Of a DNA stretch of 64,000 nt, positions 1 to 8,710 are shown piece by piece (within the stretch, counting starts at the first letter, position 1; each line of letters opens with the position of its first letter). The notes beneath the pieces were generated by a model. That model saw only the letters and a program-made list of their open reading frames with translations, searched no databases and was not told the origin of the DNA. This DNA comes from Actinomyces capricornis. Its GTDB lineage: Bacteria; Actinomycetota; Actinomycetes; Actinomycetales; Actinomycetaceae. The stretch lies in assembly GCF_019974135.1 (NCBI RefSeq), contig NZ_AP025017.1, positions 558,001-622,000 of the forward strand, read 5' to 3'. A program made the position numbers and the translations under genes.

Positions 1-2
1 AT

Positions 3-836
3 GAGCTCTCGGGGGGCCAGGCGGCGCGGGTGGCCCTGGCCCGCGCACTGGCCACCGGCCCCGGCGCCCTGGTGCTCGATGAGCCGATGGCGGCCCTGGA
101 CGCCCCCTCCCGCCAGGAGATGCGCCGCCTGGTGGCCCGGCGCGCCCAGGAGGAGGGCCTGACCGTCGTCCTGGTCACCCATGACGTCCTGGATGTGGCG
201 GCCCTGGCCGACGACGCCGTCGTCCTGGAGCGCGGGCGTGTGGTGGAGCGCGGCTCGGCCGCCGAGCTGCTCAGCGGCCCGAGCTCGGAGTTCATGGCCA
301 GGCTGGTGGGGGCCACCGTGCTGCCGGGGGTCCTCAGCGGCACCCGCCGGGCCCCGGCGGTGGAGATCGGCGGGGGCCTGGTCATCCACGGGCGCCCCGT
401 GCCGGAGGATGCGCCGGGAGACGGGGGGCTCCTGCCCGGCCGGCCCGGGATGGCCCTCATCCCGCCCGATGCCGTGGCGCTCTACCGCGAGGCGCCCCAG
501 GGCAGTCCCCGCAATGTCCTGGAGGGCCGGGTGGTCGGTATGGAGCGGGCCGGGGCGCTGGTGGTGGTCGAGCTCAGGATCGGGGCCGGCCATGCCCTGC
601 GGGCCACGGTGACGGCGGGGGCGGTGGCCTGCCTGGGCATCGAGGCCGGCATGGCCCTGCACGCGGTGGTCAAGGCCGTGGAGGTGCGCATCCTGCCACT
701 GCGCCCCCGCCGCGACCCGGGCGGCCAGGACGACCCGGACGGCCAGGACCGGCTCGGCCATCGGGGCCGGCAGGGCCGCCAGGATCACCCGAACCGCCCG
801 GGAGGGCGGGGCCGCGATGAGGCGGGGGACCGATGA
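3..836 (+). CDS. modC: molybdate-type ABC transporter ATP-binding protein, 5' end outside the window
   Basis: The ATPase of an ABC importer, probably for molybdate. The reading frame is already open at base 3, where the ABC signature ELSGGQAARVALARAL is read, so Walker A and the N-terminal half lie upstream of the window. Visible next are the Walker B region (LVLDEPMAALDA) and the H-loop (VLVTHDVLD). The C-terminal third (roughly from GSPRNVLEGRVVG) looks like a Mop/TOBE domain, which binds molybdate in ModC proteins. The last 45 residues are a low-complexity Gly/Arg/Asp tail. The stop overlaps the next start as ATGA, so it is probably co-translated with the MoeZ-like gene, which also points to molybdenum cofactor metabolism. 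Substrate is inferred from the TOBE domain and this neighbour; another oxyanion is possible. Confidence 0.75.
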   Translation, partial: ELSGGQAARVALARALATGPGALVLDEPMAALDAPSRQEMRRLVARRAQEEGLTVVLVTHDVLDVAALADDAVVLERGRVVERGSAAELLSGPSSEFMARLVGATVLPGVLSGTRRAPAVEIGGGLVIHGRPVPEDAPGDGGLLPGRPGMALIPPDAVALYREAPQGSPRNVLEGRVVGMERAGALVVVELRIGAGHALRATVTAGAVACLGIEAGMALHAVVKAVEVRILPLRPRRDPGGQDDPDGQDRLGHRGRQGRQDHPNRPGGRGRDEAGDR

Positions 837-2071
837 GCCGGCAGGACTGGCCCACGATCCCCTCGCTCATCAGTGATGAGCGCCTGGAGCCCCTGACCCG
901 CCAGGAGCTGGCCCGCTACCACCGCAACGCCCTGGTCCCCCCGGTGGGCCTGGTGGGCCAGCAGCGCATCCGGGCCGCGCGCGTCCTCATCGTGGGCGCC
1001 GGCGGCCTGGGCGCGCCGGCGGCCCTCTACCTGGCGGCCGCGGGCGTGGGCCGCCTGGGGATCGTGGACGACGACGTCGTGGACCTGTCCAATCTGCAGC
1101 GCCAGGTCATCCACACCACCGCCCGGGTGGGGACGCCCAAGGCCGACTCGGCGGCGCAGGCGGTGCTCGCCCTCAACCCGGATATCGAGGTCCGCCCCCA
1201 GCAGCTGCGGCTGACCGCGGGCAATGCCATGGGGGTCCTGCGCGGCTGGGACCTGGTTATCGATGGGACCGACAACTTCCCCACCCGCTACCTGCTGTCC
1301 GATGCCACCGTGATGCTGGGCCTGCCCCTCATCCATGGGGCGGTCCTGGGCCTGCATGGCCAGGTGGGCGTCTTCGATGCGCGCCGGGGCCCCTGCTACC
1401 GCTGCCTGCACCCGGCTCCCCCGCCGGCGGGCGCGGTGCCCTCCTGCGCCGAGGCCGGGGTCCTGGGGGTCCTGCCGGGCATCATCGGGACCATGCAAGC
1501 CACCGAGGCCCTCAAGCTCATCGTGGGCGGGGCGCGCCCGCTCATCGGCCGCCTCCACCTGCTCGACGCCTGGGGCGCCCACCTCCGGGAGATCCGGGTG
1601 GATCGCAACCCCCGCTGCGCCTCCTGCGGCCCGCAGCCCACGATCACCGCGCTGGCCCAGGAGGCCGGGCCCTGCGCCCCGCCGGGCCCGGCCGGCGGCC
1701 GGGGCACCGGCCCGGAGGCCGGGGAGGAGATCAGTGCCGCCGAGCTGCGGGCGGCCCTGGCCGGCGAGGACCCCCCGGCGCTGCTGGATGTGCGCGAGGA
1801 GGTCGAGGCGGCCCTGGAGCCGATGCCCGGCGTCGTCCATATCCCCCTGGGCGAGGTGCCCGGGCGCGCCGGCGAGCTGGATGCGCTCCGGTGCACCGTC
1901 GTCGTCTGCGCCTCGGGGAGGCGGTCCCTGCGGGCCATCCAGGCCCTGCGGCGGGCGGGCTACCGCGGGGCCCTGCTCAGCCTGCACGGCGGGATGCGGG
2001 CGTGGGCCCAGGACGGTGCCGTGGGGCTCAGCCCTCCTCCCGGGGGCCGCGCAGGCCCAGCAGCCACATGA
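833..2071 (+). CDS. moeZ: MoeZ/MoeB-like adenylyltransferase with C-terminal rhodanese domain
   Basis: A 412-residue two-domain protein. The N-terminal ThiF/MoeB domain (about residues 20-280) has the nucleotide-binding loop GAGGLGAPAALYLAAAGVG, the DLSNLQRQ segment and the zinc-ligand pairs CYRC and CASC. The C-terminal rhodanese domain (about 300-400) carries the active-site loop VCASGRRS. In actinobacteria this architecture adenylates and sulfurates small carrier proteins such as MoaD-like and CysO-like proteins, supplying sulfur for molybdopterin and cysteine or thiamine synthesis. The ATG overlaps the stop of the molybdate ATPase gene, fitting a molybdenum operon. Its end overlaps the convergent permease gene by 44 nt, so there is no intergenic terminator. 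The exact carrier protein cannot be told from the sequence. Confidence 0.85.
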   Translation: MSRQDWPTIPSLISDERLEPLTRQELARYHRNALVPPVGLVGQQRIRAARVLIVGAGGLGAPAALYLAAAGVGRLGIVDDDVVDLSNLQRQVIHTTARVGTPKADSAAQAVLALNPDIEVRPQQLRLTAGNAMGVLRGWDLVIDGTDNFPTRYLLSDATVMLGLPLIHGAVLGLHGQVGVFDARRGPCYRCLHPAPPPAGAVPSCAEAGVLGVLPGIIGTMQATEALKLIVGGARPLIGRLHLLDAWGAHLREIRVDRNPRCASCGPQPTITALAQEAGPCAPPGPAGGRGTGPEAGEEISAAELRAALAGEDPPALLDVREEVEAALEPMPGVVHIPLGEVPGRAGELDALRCTVVVCASGRRSLRAIQALRRAGYRGALLSLHGGMRAWAQDGAVGLSPPPGGRAGPAAT

Positions 2072-3320
2072 GGTACAGGCCCCCGCAGCCGGCGCTGACC
2101 AGCCCCACCGGGATCTGGAAGGGGCTGAGCAGGCGGGCGGCGATGAGGTCGGCGACCATGAGGATGAGGCAGCCCATGGCGGCCGAGGCGCCCAGGGGCA
2201 CCCCCGCCGAGCGGCTCACGCGCCTGGCCAGTTGGGGCGCGGCCAGCGCCAGGAAGCCGATCGGCCCGGCCACCGCCACGCATACCGAGGCCAGCACCAC
2301 CCCATAGCCCACAAGCGCGCCGCGGGCCCGGCCCACGCCCACTCCCAGGGCCGCCGCGGCGTCGTCCCCCATCTCCAGGGCCCCTGCCGGGCGGCACAGC
2401 ACGGCCATGAGCGGCAGCAGCAGACCGGCCCCGACCATCAGGGGGCGGACCTGATCCCAGGAGATCGCGTTGAGGGAGCCGAACTGCCAGGCCTTGGCCG
2501 CCTCGGCGCTCTCAATGGTGGCCCGCGAGATGAGGTAGTCGTTGAAGGCGGACAGCATCTCCGAGAGCGCCACCCCCGCCAGCACCAACGACTCCCCCGG
2601 CTCCCCACCGCTGCGCCGTTGGGCCACCGCCACCACGAGCACGGCAGTGGCCAGGCCCCCGACCGTGGCCCCCGCGGCGATAGCGGTCGTGGTCGAGGCC
2701 GCGCTCAGGAGGATGACCACCAGCCCACCAGTGCTGGCCCCGGTGGTGAATCCCACGATATCGGGGCTGCCCAGCGGGTTTCGCGACAGGCTCTGGAAGA
2801 CCGCCCCGGAGACGGCCAGCATCGAGCCCACCAGGAGGGCCGCCACGATCCGGGGCAGGCGCTGGTCCAGCACGATGAAGCGGTCGAGCTCGCTGCCGCC
2901 ACCGCGCAGCACCCCCACCGCCTCGGCCGTGGTGAGCCGGTAGGCGCCCGTCAGCAGGGCAATGAGCGCTACCACCAGGGCCGCGGTCAGCAGGAGCGCA
3001 CTGACCTGGAGGCCGCGGCGGTGCAGCAGGAGGCTGCCTGCCGCGGGCAGGGCCACCCGCAGCGCGCTGGCCGGCGGCCCGGCTCCGGGGCGACTGCTCC
3101 TGCCTGATACGCCAGGTGCGCGGCGAGGGGGCTGTGATCCCCCGCCGTCGCGGGCACCGGGTGCCCTACCGGAGGCGGGGGCCGCCGCGGGCAGGGGCGG
3201 CCAGGAGGACGGATCCCGCGGGGCTCGCGACGAGGAGGGCCTGAGGACTCCCACCAGCGACCGATGAGCCGGCCGCCGTGACCAGACCTGGGGCGATCCA
3301 GGCGCGACCGGCCCCGTCAT
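2028..3320 (-). CDS. FecCD-family iron-siderophore ABC permease (second of the pair)
   Basis: Integral membrane subunit of a siderophore or heme-type importer (BtuC/FecCD fold). Family motifs visible are RLPRIVAALLVGSMLAVSGA, QSLSRNPLGSPDIVGFTTGA and GPIGFLALAAPQLARR. The predicted protein is 430 residues, longer than the usual 330-350, because about 100 Pro/Arg/Ser-rich residues precede the first membrane segment (SALLLTAALVVALIALL). The start was kept because it overlaps the upstream permease stop as ATGA. A later start cannot be excluded, so the N-terminal extension is uncertain. It pairs with the other permease to form the heterodimeric channel used by the lipoprotein and ATPase encoded divergently at 4471-6422. 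Confidence 0.85.
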   Translation of the reverse strand: MTGPVAPGSPQVWSRRPAHRSLVGVLRPSSSRAPRDPSSWPPLPAAAPASGRAPGARDGGGSQPPRRAPGVSGRSSRPGAGPPASALRVALPAAGSLLLHRRGLQVSALLLTAALVVALIALLTGAYRLTTAEAVGVLRGGGSELDRFIVLDQRLPRIVAALLVGSMLAVSGAVFQSLSRNPLGSPDIVGFTTGASTGGLVVILLSAASTTTAIAAGATVGGLATAVLVVAVAQRRSGGEPGESLVLAGVALSEMLSAFNDYLISRATIESAEAAKAWQFGSLNAISWDQVRPLMVGAGLLLPLMAVLCRPAGALEMGDDAAAALGVGVGRARGALVGYGVVLASVCVAVAGPIGFLALAAPQLARRVSRSAGVPLGASAAMGCLILMVADLIAARLLSPFQIPVGLVSAGCGGLYLMWLLGLRGPREEG

Positions 3321-4381
3321 GCCGCCTCCCCCTGGGGGCGCAGCACCATGAGCAGCAGCACCGGCCCGCCCACGAAGGCGGCGACCACGCCCGCCTCCAT
3401 CTCATCGGGCCGTATCACCAGCCTGCCGATGATATCGGCCACGAGCAGCAGGACCGGCCCGGCGATGAGGCAGGCGCCCAGGAGCAGGCGCTGGTCGGCT
3501 CCCAGGGCCAGGCGCAGCGCATGCGGCACCACCAGGCCGACGAAGGAGATGGGGCCGATGGCCGCCGTCGAGGCCCCGCACAGCAGGGTGATGGAGGCCA
3601 GGGCCACCAGGCGCACCCGGCCCAGGTGGGCGCCCAGGGCGGTGGCCTGCTCCTCGCCCAGCGCCAGGGCGTTGAGGGCGTGCCCGCTGACCAGGGCCAG
3701 GACCATGCCGGCGGCCAGGAAGGGCCACACCCAGGCCAGCAGGCCCGCGTCCCGGCCCTCCAGGGAGCCCACCACCCAGAAGCGGTAGGAGCTGAAGGCA
3801 TCGGTGTCGTACATGGTGATGGTTCCGGTGATCGCCCCCAGGCTCGCCCCCAGGGCCACACCGGCCAGCACCAGCCGGGCGGGCCCGGCCCGGCCAGTGC
3901 GCGAGGCCATGATGTGGACGAGCACCGCCGCAGCGGCAGCACCGGCGAAGGCGAACCACAGGTACTCCCTGACCGTGGTCAGCCCCAGCAGCGACATGGA
4001 GGCCACCACGGCCAGGGCCGCACCGGCATTGACCCCCAGGATGCCCGGCTCGGCCAGGGGGTTGCGGGTCAGGGCCTGCATGACCACCCCGGCCACTGCC
4101 AGGCTCGCGCCCGCCGCCAGGGCCAGGGCGGTACGGGGCATGCGCAGCTCCCAGACGATGATGGAGGCCACCGTCGGCCGGGCCGCACCACGGCCGATCA
4201 GGCCCGACCAGACCTCACTCGGGCTCAGATCACGCGAGCCCACGGCCAGGCTGACCAGGAGCAGGGTGCACAGCGCTCCTAGGCACAGCGCGATCGCCAT
4301 CAGGGCCCTGGGCCGGATGACCGGGGGCGCGACCGGCCGGTGCGCCGGGCGCGGTGGGCGGGATCGCCGAGTCGTCGTCAC
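3317..4381 (-). CDS. FecCD-family iron-siderophore ABC permease (first of the pair)
   Basis: A 354-residue multi-spanning permease of the FecCD family, with the typical ELRMPRTALALAAGASLAVA and QALTRNPLAEPGILGVNAGA stretches and the ATPase-coupling loop GPISFVGLVVPHALR. An Arg/Pro-rich cytoplasmic N-terminus precedes the first membrane helix (LMAIALCLGALCTLLLVSLA). It is first in a minus-strand operon and its stop overlaps the start of the second permease (ATGA). The operon is divergent from the substrate-binding lipoprotein; the 89-bp gap between them holds a candidate iron box. Together the four genes encode a complete Fep-type importer; the siderophore itself cannot be named. Confidence 0.88.
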   Translation of the reverse strand: MTTTRRSRPPRPAHRPVAPPVIRPRALMAIALCLGALCTLLLVSLAVGSRDLSPSEVWSGLIGRGAARPTVASIIVWELRMPRTALALAAGASLAVAGVVMQALTRNPLAEPGILGVNAGAALAVVASMSLLGLTTVREYLWFAFAGAAAAAVLVHIMASRTGRAGPARLVLAGVALGASLGAITGTITMYDTDAFSSYRFWVVGSLEGRDAGLLAWVWPFLAAGMVLALVSGHALNALALGEEQATALGAHLGRVRLVALASITLLCGASTAAIGPISFVGLVVPHALRLALGADQRLLLGACLIAGPVLLLVADIIGRLVIRPDEMEAGVVAAFVGGPVLLLMVLRPQGEAA

Positions 4382-4452
4382 GGGGTCATCACAGTCCGGG
4401 ACTCCCCTCTCGCAAGAAAATATGAGCAGTGCCTTGAATATTACCCCGCTAG

Positions 4453-4471
4453 TGAGGTAACCCTTAGCTTA
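4453..4471 (+). promoter_or_regulatory. candidate DtxR/IdeR iron box next to the start of the iron-importer lipoprotein gene
   Basis: The 19 bases TGAGGTAACCCTTAGCTTA match the IdeR/DtxR consensus TTAGGTTAGCCTAACCTAA at 13 of 19 positions by eye, or 16 of 19 if W is allowed at the variable positions. The site runs into the A of the ATG at 4471. A -35-like TTGAAT (4434-4439) lies 18 nt before a weak -10-like TAACCC (4458-4463), which would make the mRNA leaderless and place the box over the -10 and transcription start. Binding here would repress under iron-replete conditions. The divergent permease operon could share the control. No protein was tested, so this is an inference from the motif and gene function. 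Confidence 0.45.
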
Positions 4472-5538
4472 TGACTCGTTACAGCCGTCGCACCGCCCTG
4501 TCCCTGGCGAGCCTGAGCGCCGCAGCCTCCGCCCTGGCGGCCTGCTCCTCATCGTCCCCCTCCTCATCCGGCGCCTCAGCGGGCCCCGGAGCCCCGTCCA
4601 CTGCGGGCCCCTCCGGCGCACCTGCCCCGGGCGCGGCCTCCACCCTGGTGCCCACCACCGTGCCCGAGGGCATGGGATCAGGCCAGGCCGACGGCGTCTT
4701 CCCGCGCACTGTCGCCCACTTCCAGGGCGAGACCGTCATCGAGGCCACACCCTCCAAGGTCGTCATCATCGCCACCGGCCAGCTCGACGCCGCCCTGACC
4801 CTGGGCGTGGTCCCCGTGGGCGCCGCCTCCGGCGACGGCGCGGGCACCGTGCCCGACTACCTGACCACGGCCTTCCCCGACCATGCCGCGGACCTGGGCA
4901 GGATCACCAGCATCGGCACCCGCAGCAAGCCCGACACCGAGACCATCGGCAGCCTGGCGCCCGACCTCATCCTGATGAACATCTCCGGCAAGGACGCCGA
5001 GGCCCTTTACACCACCCTGACCCAGATCGCACCGACCGTGGCCACCCAGGGCACCGGCCAGTACTGGAAGCAGGACTTCCTGCTGGTGGCCGATGCCCTG
5101 GGCAAGCCCGACACCGCCAAGACCTGGCTGGAGACCTTCCACACCGACGCCGCCGCGGCCGGCCAGCGCCTGGGCTCCTCCGCCACGGTCTCGCTGCTGC
5201 GCAAGAACGGGGACCGCACCCGCATCTTCGGGACGGTTTCCTTCGCCGGGTCCGTACTGGCGGACATGGGGGTGGCGCGCCCCGAGTCCCAGTCCTTCAC
5301 CGACGAGACCTCCATGGACATCTCCCAGGAGCAGCTCACCCAGGCCGACGGCGACTGGATCCTCTACGGGGTCCAGGGCGGGGACGCCGGCGAGCTGACC
5401 TCCATGGCGCTGTGGCCCACACTCACGGCAGTCATCGACAACCAGGCGGTCCAGGTGGAGGACGACCCCTTCTACCTCAACGCCGGGCCCACTGCCGCGC
5501 GCTTCGTCATGGACACCGTCTCCGCCACCATCAAGTGA
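4471..5538 (+). CDS. iron-siderophore ABC transporter substrate-binding lipoprotein
   Basis: A 355-residue extracellular binding lipoprotein of the FecB/FepB fold. The N-terminus has a twin-arginine pair (SRRTALS), a hydrophobic segment and the lipobox LAAC at about residue 24, followed by a Ser/Pro/Ala-rich linker to about residue 70. The binding domain starts near PSKVVIIATGQLDAALTLGV, has the central helix segment with KPDTETIGSLAPDLILMN, and ends with the C-terminal lobe. No good Shine-Dalgarno sits close to the ATG, consistent with a leaderless start. The ATPase follows 17 nt downstream and the two permeases are divergent, giving a complete importer. Ferrichrome, catecholate or hydroxamate specificity cannot be read from the sequence. 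Confidence 0.88.
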   Translation: MTRYSRRTALSLASLSAAASALAACSSSSPSSSGASAGPGAPSTAGPSGAPAPGAASTLVPTTVPEGMGSGQADGVFPRTVAHFQGETVIEATPSKVVIIATGQLDAALTLGVVPVGAASGDGAGTVPDYLTTAFPDHAADLGRITSIGTRSKPDTETIGSLAPDLILMNISGKDAEALYTTLTQIAPTVATQGTGQYWKQDFLLVADALGKPDTAKTWLETFHTDAAAAGQRLGSSATVSLLRKNGDRTRIFGTVSFAGSVLADMGVARPESQSFTDETSMDISQEQLTQADGDWILYGVQGGDAGELTSMALWPTLTAVIDNQAVQVEDDPFYLNAGPTAARFVMDTVSATIK

Positions 5539-5555
5539 CCCGCAGGGCCTCCCGG

Positions 5556-6422
5556 GTGAACGGACCGGAGCCAGTGGCAGCAGGGGAGGATGAGCGCGGC
5601 ACGCGCCCCGGGGCGGGCCCGGTGCTCAGCACGCGGGCGATCACCCTGGGCTACCACCCCCGGCACCCGGTGACCGAGGACCTCTCGCTCACCGTGGCGC
5701 CCGGGCAGGTGACGATGATCGTGGGGCCCAACGCCTGCGGCAAATCCACCCTGCTGCGGGCCCTGAGCCGCACCCTGGCGCCGGCGTCGGGCCAGGTCGT
5801 GCTCGATGGCCAGGACATCTCCGGCATCCGCCCCAAGCGCTTCGCCCGCCGGGTGGGGATGCTGGCCCAGTCCTCCATCGCCCCACCGGGCATCACCGTC
5901 CACGAGCTGGTGGCGCGGGGCCGCTACCCCCACCAGTCGATCCTGCACCAGTGGTCGGCCCAGGACGGCCAGGCCGTCCAGACGGCTATGGAGCGCACCG
6001 GGGTGGCCGAACTGGCGCGCAGGCCGGTGTCCTCACTGTCCGGGGGCCAGCGCCAGCGCGTATGGATCGCCATGGCCCTGGCCCAGCGCACCGACATCCT
6101 CCTGCTCGATGAGCCCACCACCTACCTGGACCTGGCCCACCAGGTGGAGGTCCTCGAGCTGTGCCGCGAGCTGAACGCCGAGCTGGGCACCACGATCGTG
6201 GCCGTGCTCCACGACCTCAACCAGGCCTGCCGCTACGCCGACCGGATCCTGGTAATGCACCAGGGGGCGATCCTCTCCCACGGCAGGCCCCGGGAGGTCA
6301 TCACCACCACCGTGGTCGAGGAGGCCTTCGGCCTGCCGGTCCACGTCATCCCCGACCCCCTCACCAGCACCCCCATGGTCCTGCCCCTGCCCCGGGACCG
6401 GGACCAGGGCGTCCGGCCCTGA
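5556..6422 (+). CDS. iron-siderophore ABC transporter ATP-binding protein (FepC-like)
   Basis: Cytoplasmic ATPase that powers the FecCD-type importer. It has Walker A (GPNACGKSTLL), the Q-loop region (MLAQSSIAPPGITVHELVARGR), the signature SLSGGQRQRVWIAMAL, Walker B (DILLLDEPTTYLDL) and the H-loop (VAVLHDLNQACRYAD). The TTYLD and LNQA forms are typical of the FepC/FhuC subfamily. The frame is open well upstream, but the GTG at 5556 was chosen because AGGG lies 8 nt before it and the upstream part would overlap the lipoprotein gene. That gives 288 residues, near the family norm. GTG codons at 5574 and about 5620 are alternative starts. Confidence 0.85.
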   Translation: MNGPEPVAAGEDERGTRPGAGPVLSTRAITLGYHPRHPVTEDLSLTVAPGQVTMIVGPNACGKSTLLRALSRTLAPASGQVVLDGQDISGIRPKRFARRVGMLAQSSIAPPGITVHELVARGRYPHQSILHQWSAQDGQAVQTAMERTGVAELARRPVSSLSGGQRQRVWIAMALAQRTDILLLDEPTTYLDLAHQVEVLELCRELNAELGTTIVAVLHDLNQACRYADRILVMHQGAILSHGRPREVITTTVVEEAFGLPVHVIPDPLTSTPMVLPLPRDRDQGVRP

Positions 6423-6647
6423 GCGCGCGGGGAGCGACGGGCAGCGGCAGGCGGCCGCACAGCCGGCGCAGCAGCGCCGTCTTGCGTCGAGGGCAATGCC
6501 GGGCGGGCACCTGCGCCCTGGCGCGCGGCCAGGGCCGCGAGAGGCACGCCTCGGCTCACAGCGCAATAATCGGGCCCTCCCGAGCCGGGGCGAGGCGGCG
6601 GGCCTACACTCGCATGCATCAACGAGACCTGATGTGAGGATTCCTCC

Positions 6648-7721
6648 GTGAGTACCACGACTGCCACTGCACCCGCCCCCTCCGCCCTGCCCACCACGAT
6701 GCGCGGCGTCGTCATGCACGGCCGCGGTGATGTGCGTGTGGAGGACCGCGAGGTCCCGCGCATCATCGAGCCCACCGACGCGGTCATCAAGGTCGAGGCC
6801 GCCTGCATCTGCGGCTCGGACCTGTGGCCCTACCGCGGCGTGGACGAGCTCGCCGGGCCCCGGGCCATGGGGCACGAGTACGTGGGCACCGTCGTCGAGG
6901 TCGGCGACGAGGTCACCACGGTCGCGCCCGGCGACTTCGTCGTCGGCTCCTTCTGCCTGAGCGACAACACCTGCGAGATCTGCCGGAGCGGGTTCCAGTC
7001 GCGCTGCGTCAACGGCGACTTCATCGGCGACACCCAGGCCCAGTACACGCGCGTGCCACTGGCCGACGGCACCCTCGTGGTGGTGCCCGGGGGCAAGCCC
7101 GAGGACGAGGATGTCATCGCCTCCCTCCTGACCGCCTCCGATGTGCTGGGCACCGGCTGGTTCGGGGCCGTGGCCGCCGGGGCCGCGCCCGGCAGGACCA
7201 TCGCCGTGGTGGGCGACGGCGCCGTGGGGCTGTGCGCGGTGCTCGCCGCCAAGGCGCTGGGAGCCGAGCGGGTCATCGCCTTCTCCCGCCATGAGGACCG
7301 CGCCGCCCTGGCCCGCGAGTTCGGGGCTGATGTCATCGTCGCCGAGCGCGGCGAGGAGGGCGCCGCGCGGGTCAAGGAGCTGACCGGCGGCTACGGGGCG
7401 CACGGAGTGGTGGAGGCCGTGGGCACCCAGGAGTCGATGCTCCAGGCGATCGCCGCGTGCCGCCCCGGCGGCCATGTGGGCTACGTGGGCGTGGCCCACG
7501 GGGTGTCCCTGCCCGGCGACGTGCTCTTCCGCGCCGAGGTCACCATGCTCGGCGGCCCCGCGCCGGTGCGCCGCTTCCTGCCCGACCTCATCGAGCGCAT
7601 CCTGGAGGGGCGTATCAACCCCGGCAGGGTCTTCACCCAGCGCCTCCCCCTGGAGGAGGCGCCCGAGGGCTACAAGGCCATGGACGAGCGCCGCGCCATC
7701 AAGGTGCTCCTGCGCCCCTGA
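6648..7721 (+). CDS. zinc-dependent alcohol dehydrogenase (MDR superfamily)
   Basis: A 357-residue medium-chain dehydrogenase that should oxidise an alcohol or reduce an aldehyde with NAD(P). The catalytic zinc site is seen as Cys55 (CICGSD) and His76-Glu77 (GHEYVG). The Rossmann loop is VVGDGAVGLCAVLAAKALGA. The structural-zinc lobe has a shifted pattern, with cysteines spaced C-x5-C-x2-C-x7-C instead of the usual C-x2-C-x2-C-x7-C, so the second zinc may be bound imperfectly. The GTG start at 6648 has GAGGA 7 nt upstream. It is followed by a hairpin (7742-7782) and then an aldo-keto reductase gene. Substrate is unknown. Confidence 0.88.
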   Translation: MSTTTATAPAPSALPTTMRGVVMHGRGDVRVEDREVPRIIEPTDAVIKVEAACICGSDLWPYRGVDELAGPRAMGHEYVGTVVEVGDEVTTVAPGDFVVGSFCLSDNTCEICRSGFQSRCVNGDFIGDTQAQYTRVPLADGTLVVVPGGKPEDEDVIASLLTASDVLGTGWFGAVAAGAAPGRTIAVVGDGAVGLCAVLAAKALGAERVIAFSRHEDRAALAREFGADVIVAERGEEGAARVKELTGGYGAHGVVEAVGTQESMLQAIAACRPGGHVGYVGVAHGVSLPGDVLFRAEVTMLGGPAPVRRFLPDLIERILEGRINPGRVFTQRLPLEEAPEGYKAMDERRAIKVLLRP

Positions 7722-7741
7722 GGCCGGCCCGATCCCGCCCG

Positions 7742-7782
7742 ATCGCGCCGGCCCGGCCCCTCCGGCTCCGGGCCGGCGCGAT
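7742..7782 (+). terminator. hairpin after the alcohol dehydrogenase gene
   Basis: A perfect 15-bp inverted repeat (arms 7742-7756 and 7768-7782, 11-nt loop) lies 20 nt after the dehydrogenase stop. It is followed by a short pyrimidine-rich stretch but no real U-tract. Position and strength suggest a terminator. Confidence 0.55.
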
Positions 7783-7794
7783 AGTCTCTGCAGT

Positions 7795-7822
7795 GGCGCC
7801 CCGGCCCGTCCGCCGGGGCGCC
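7795..7822. repeat. short perfect hairpin in the leader of the aldo-keto reductase gene
   Basis: Arms GGCGCCCCGGC (7795-7805) and its complement (7812-7822) pair perfectly across a 6-nt loop, ending 33 nt before the ATG of the next gene. It may be the tail of the terminator region or an mRNA leader structure; the sequence does not decide. Confidence 0.35.
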
Positions 7823-7855
7823 GGCGAGGCACTCAACGAGGAGAGACGAGCAAGC

Positions 7856-8710
7856 ATGGATCACATCGCCCTCAACAGCGGCACGACCATCCCGGCCCTG
7901 GGCTTCGGGGTCTACCAGACCCCGCCGGCCATCACCGATCGCGTGGTGCGCGAGGCCATCGAGGTGGGCTACCGGCTCATCGACACCGCCCAGTACTACC
8001 GCAATGAGGCGCAGGTGGGGCAGGCGGTGAGAGCGGCCCTGTCCCAGGGCCTGGCGCGCGAGGACCTGTTCATCACCACCAAGATCATGACCTCCGGGTA
8101 CGAGGAGAGCCGCAGGGCCATCATGGACTCCGTGGCGGCCCTGGACCTGGGGCGCATCGATCTCATGCTCATCCACTGGCCGCAGGAGGACGGCCCGGGC
8201 ACGTGGCGCGCCCTGGAGGAGGCGGTCGAGGCCGGTCGGGTCCGCGCGATCGGGCTGTCCAACTTCTACGGCCAGGACCTGGAGGAGATCATTGGGGGCG
8301 CGCGGATCCTGCCCGCCGTCAACCAGGTGGAGACCAGCGTGGTCTACCAGCAGCGCCGGCTCATGCCGGCCCTGGAGCGCCACGGCATCCGCCTGGAGGC
8401 CTGGGGCCCGCTGGGCCAGGGGCGCCGCGGCATCCTGACCGACCCGGTCCTGGCCGAGGTCGCCCAGGCCCATGGGGCCACGCCCGCCCAGGTGGCCCTG
8501 GCCTTCCAGGTGCGTACCGGCGTCATCACCATCCCCAAGACGGTCAACCGCGATCGCATGGTGGAGAACCTGGCGGCGGCCGATATCGAGCTCAGCGCCG
8601 CGGAGCTGGAGCACCTGGCGGCCCTGGACACCGGGCACTGCATCGGGTGGCCGGGCTTCCCCGAGCAGGACTACGACCCGGCCGACTACCCGTTCACGGT
8701 CCCGTCCTGA
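7856..8710 (+). CDS. aldo/keto reductase (2,5-diketo-D-gluconate reductase type)
   Basis: A 284-residue TIM-barrel NADPH-dependent reductase. The catalytic tetrad is visible: Asp in LIDTAQYYRNE, Tyr in the same segment, Lys in LFITTKI and His in LMLIHWPQ. Cofactor-binding motifs GLSNFYGQDLEEI and IPKTVNRDRMVEN are typical of the family. The ATG at 7856 has GAGGAGAG upstream at suitable spacing; earlier in-frame starts would run back into the dehydrogenase gene. Length is normal (family 270-290). It lies behind an alcohol dehydrogenase, so the two may interconvert related carbonyls, but they appear to be separated by a terminator. Confidence 0.9.
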   Translation: MDHIALNSGTTIPALGFGVYQTPPAITDRVVREAIEVGYRLIDTAQYYRNEAQVGQAVRAALSQGLAREDLFITTKIMTSGYEESRRAIMDSVAALDLGRIDLMLIHWPQEDGPGTWRALEEAVEAGRVRAIGLSNFYGQDLEEIIGGARILPAVNQVETSVVYQQRRLMPALERHGIRLEAWGPLGQGRRGILTDPVLAEVAQAHGATPAQVALAFQVRTGVITIPKTVNRDRMVENLAAADIELSAAELEHLAALDTGHCIGWPGFPEQDYDPADYPFTVPS

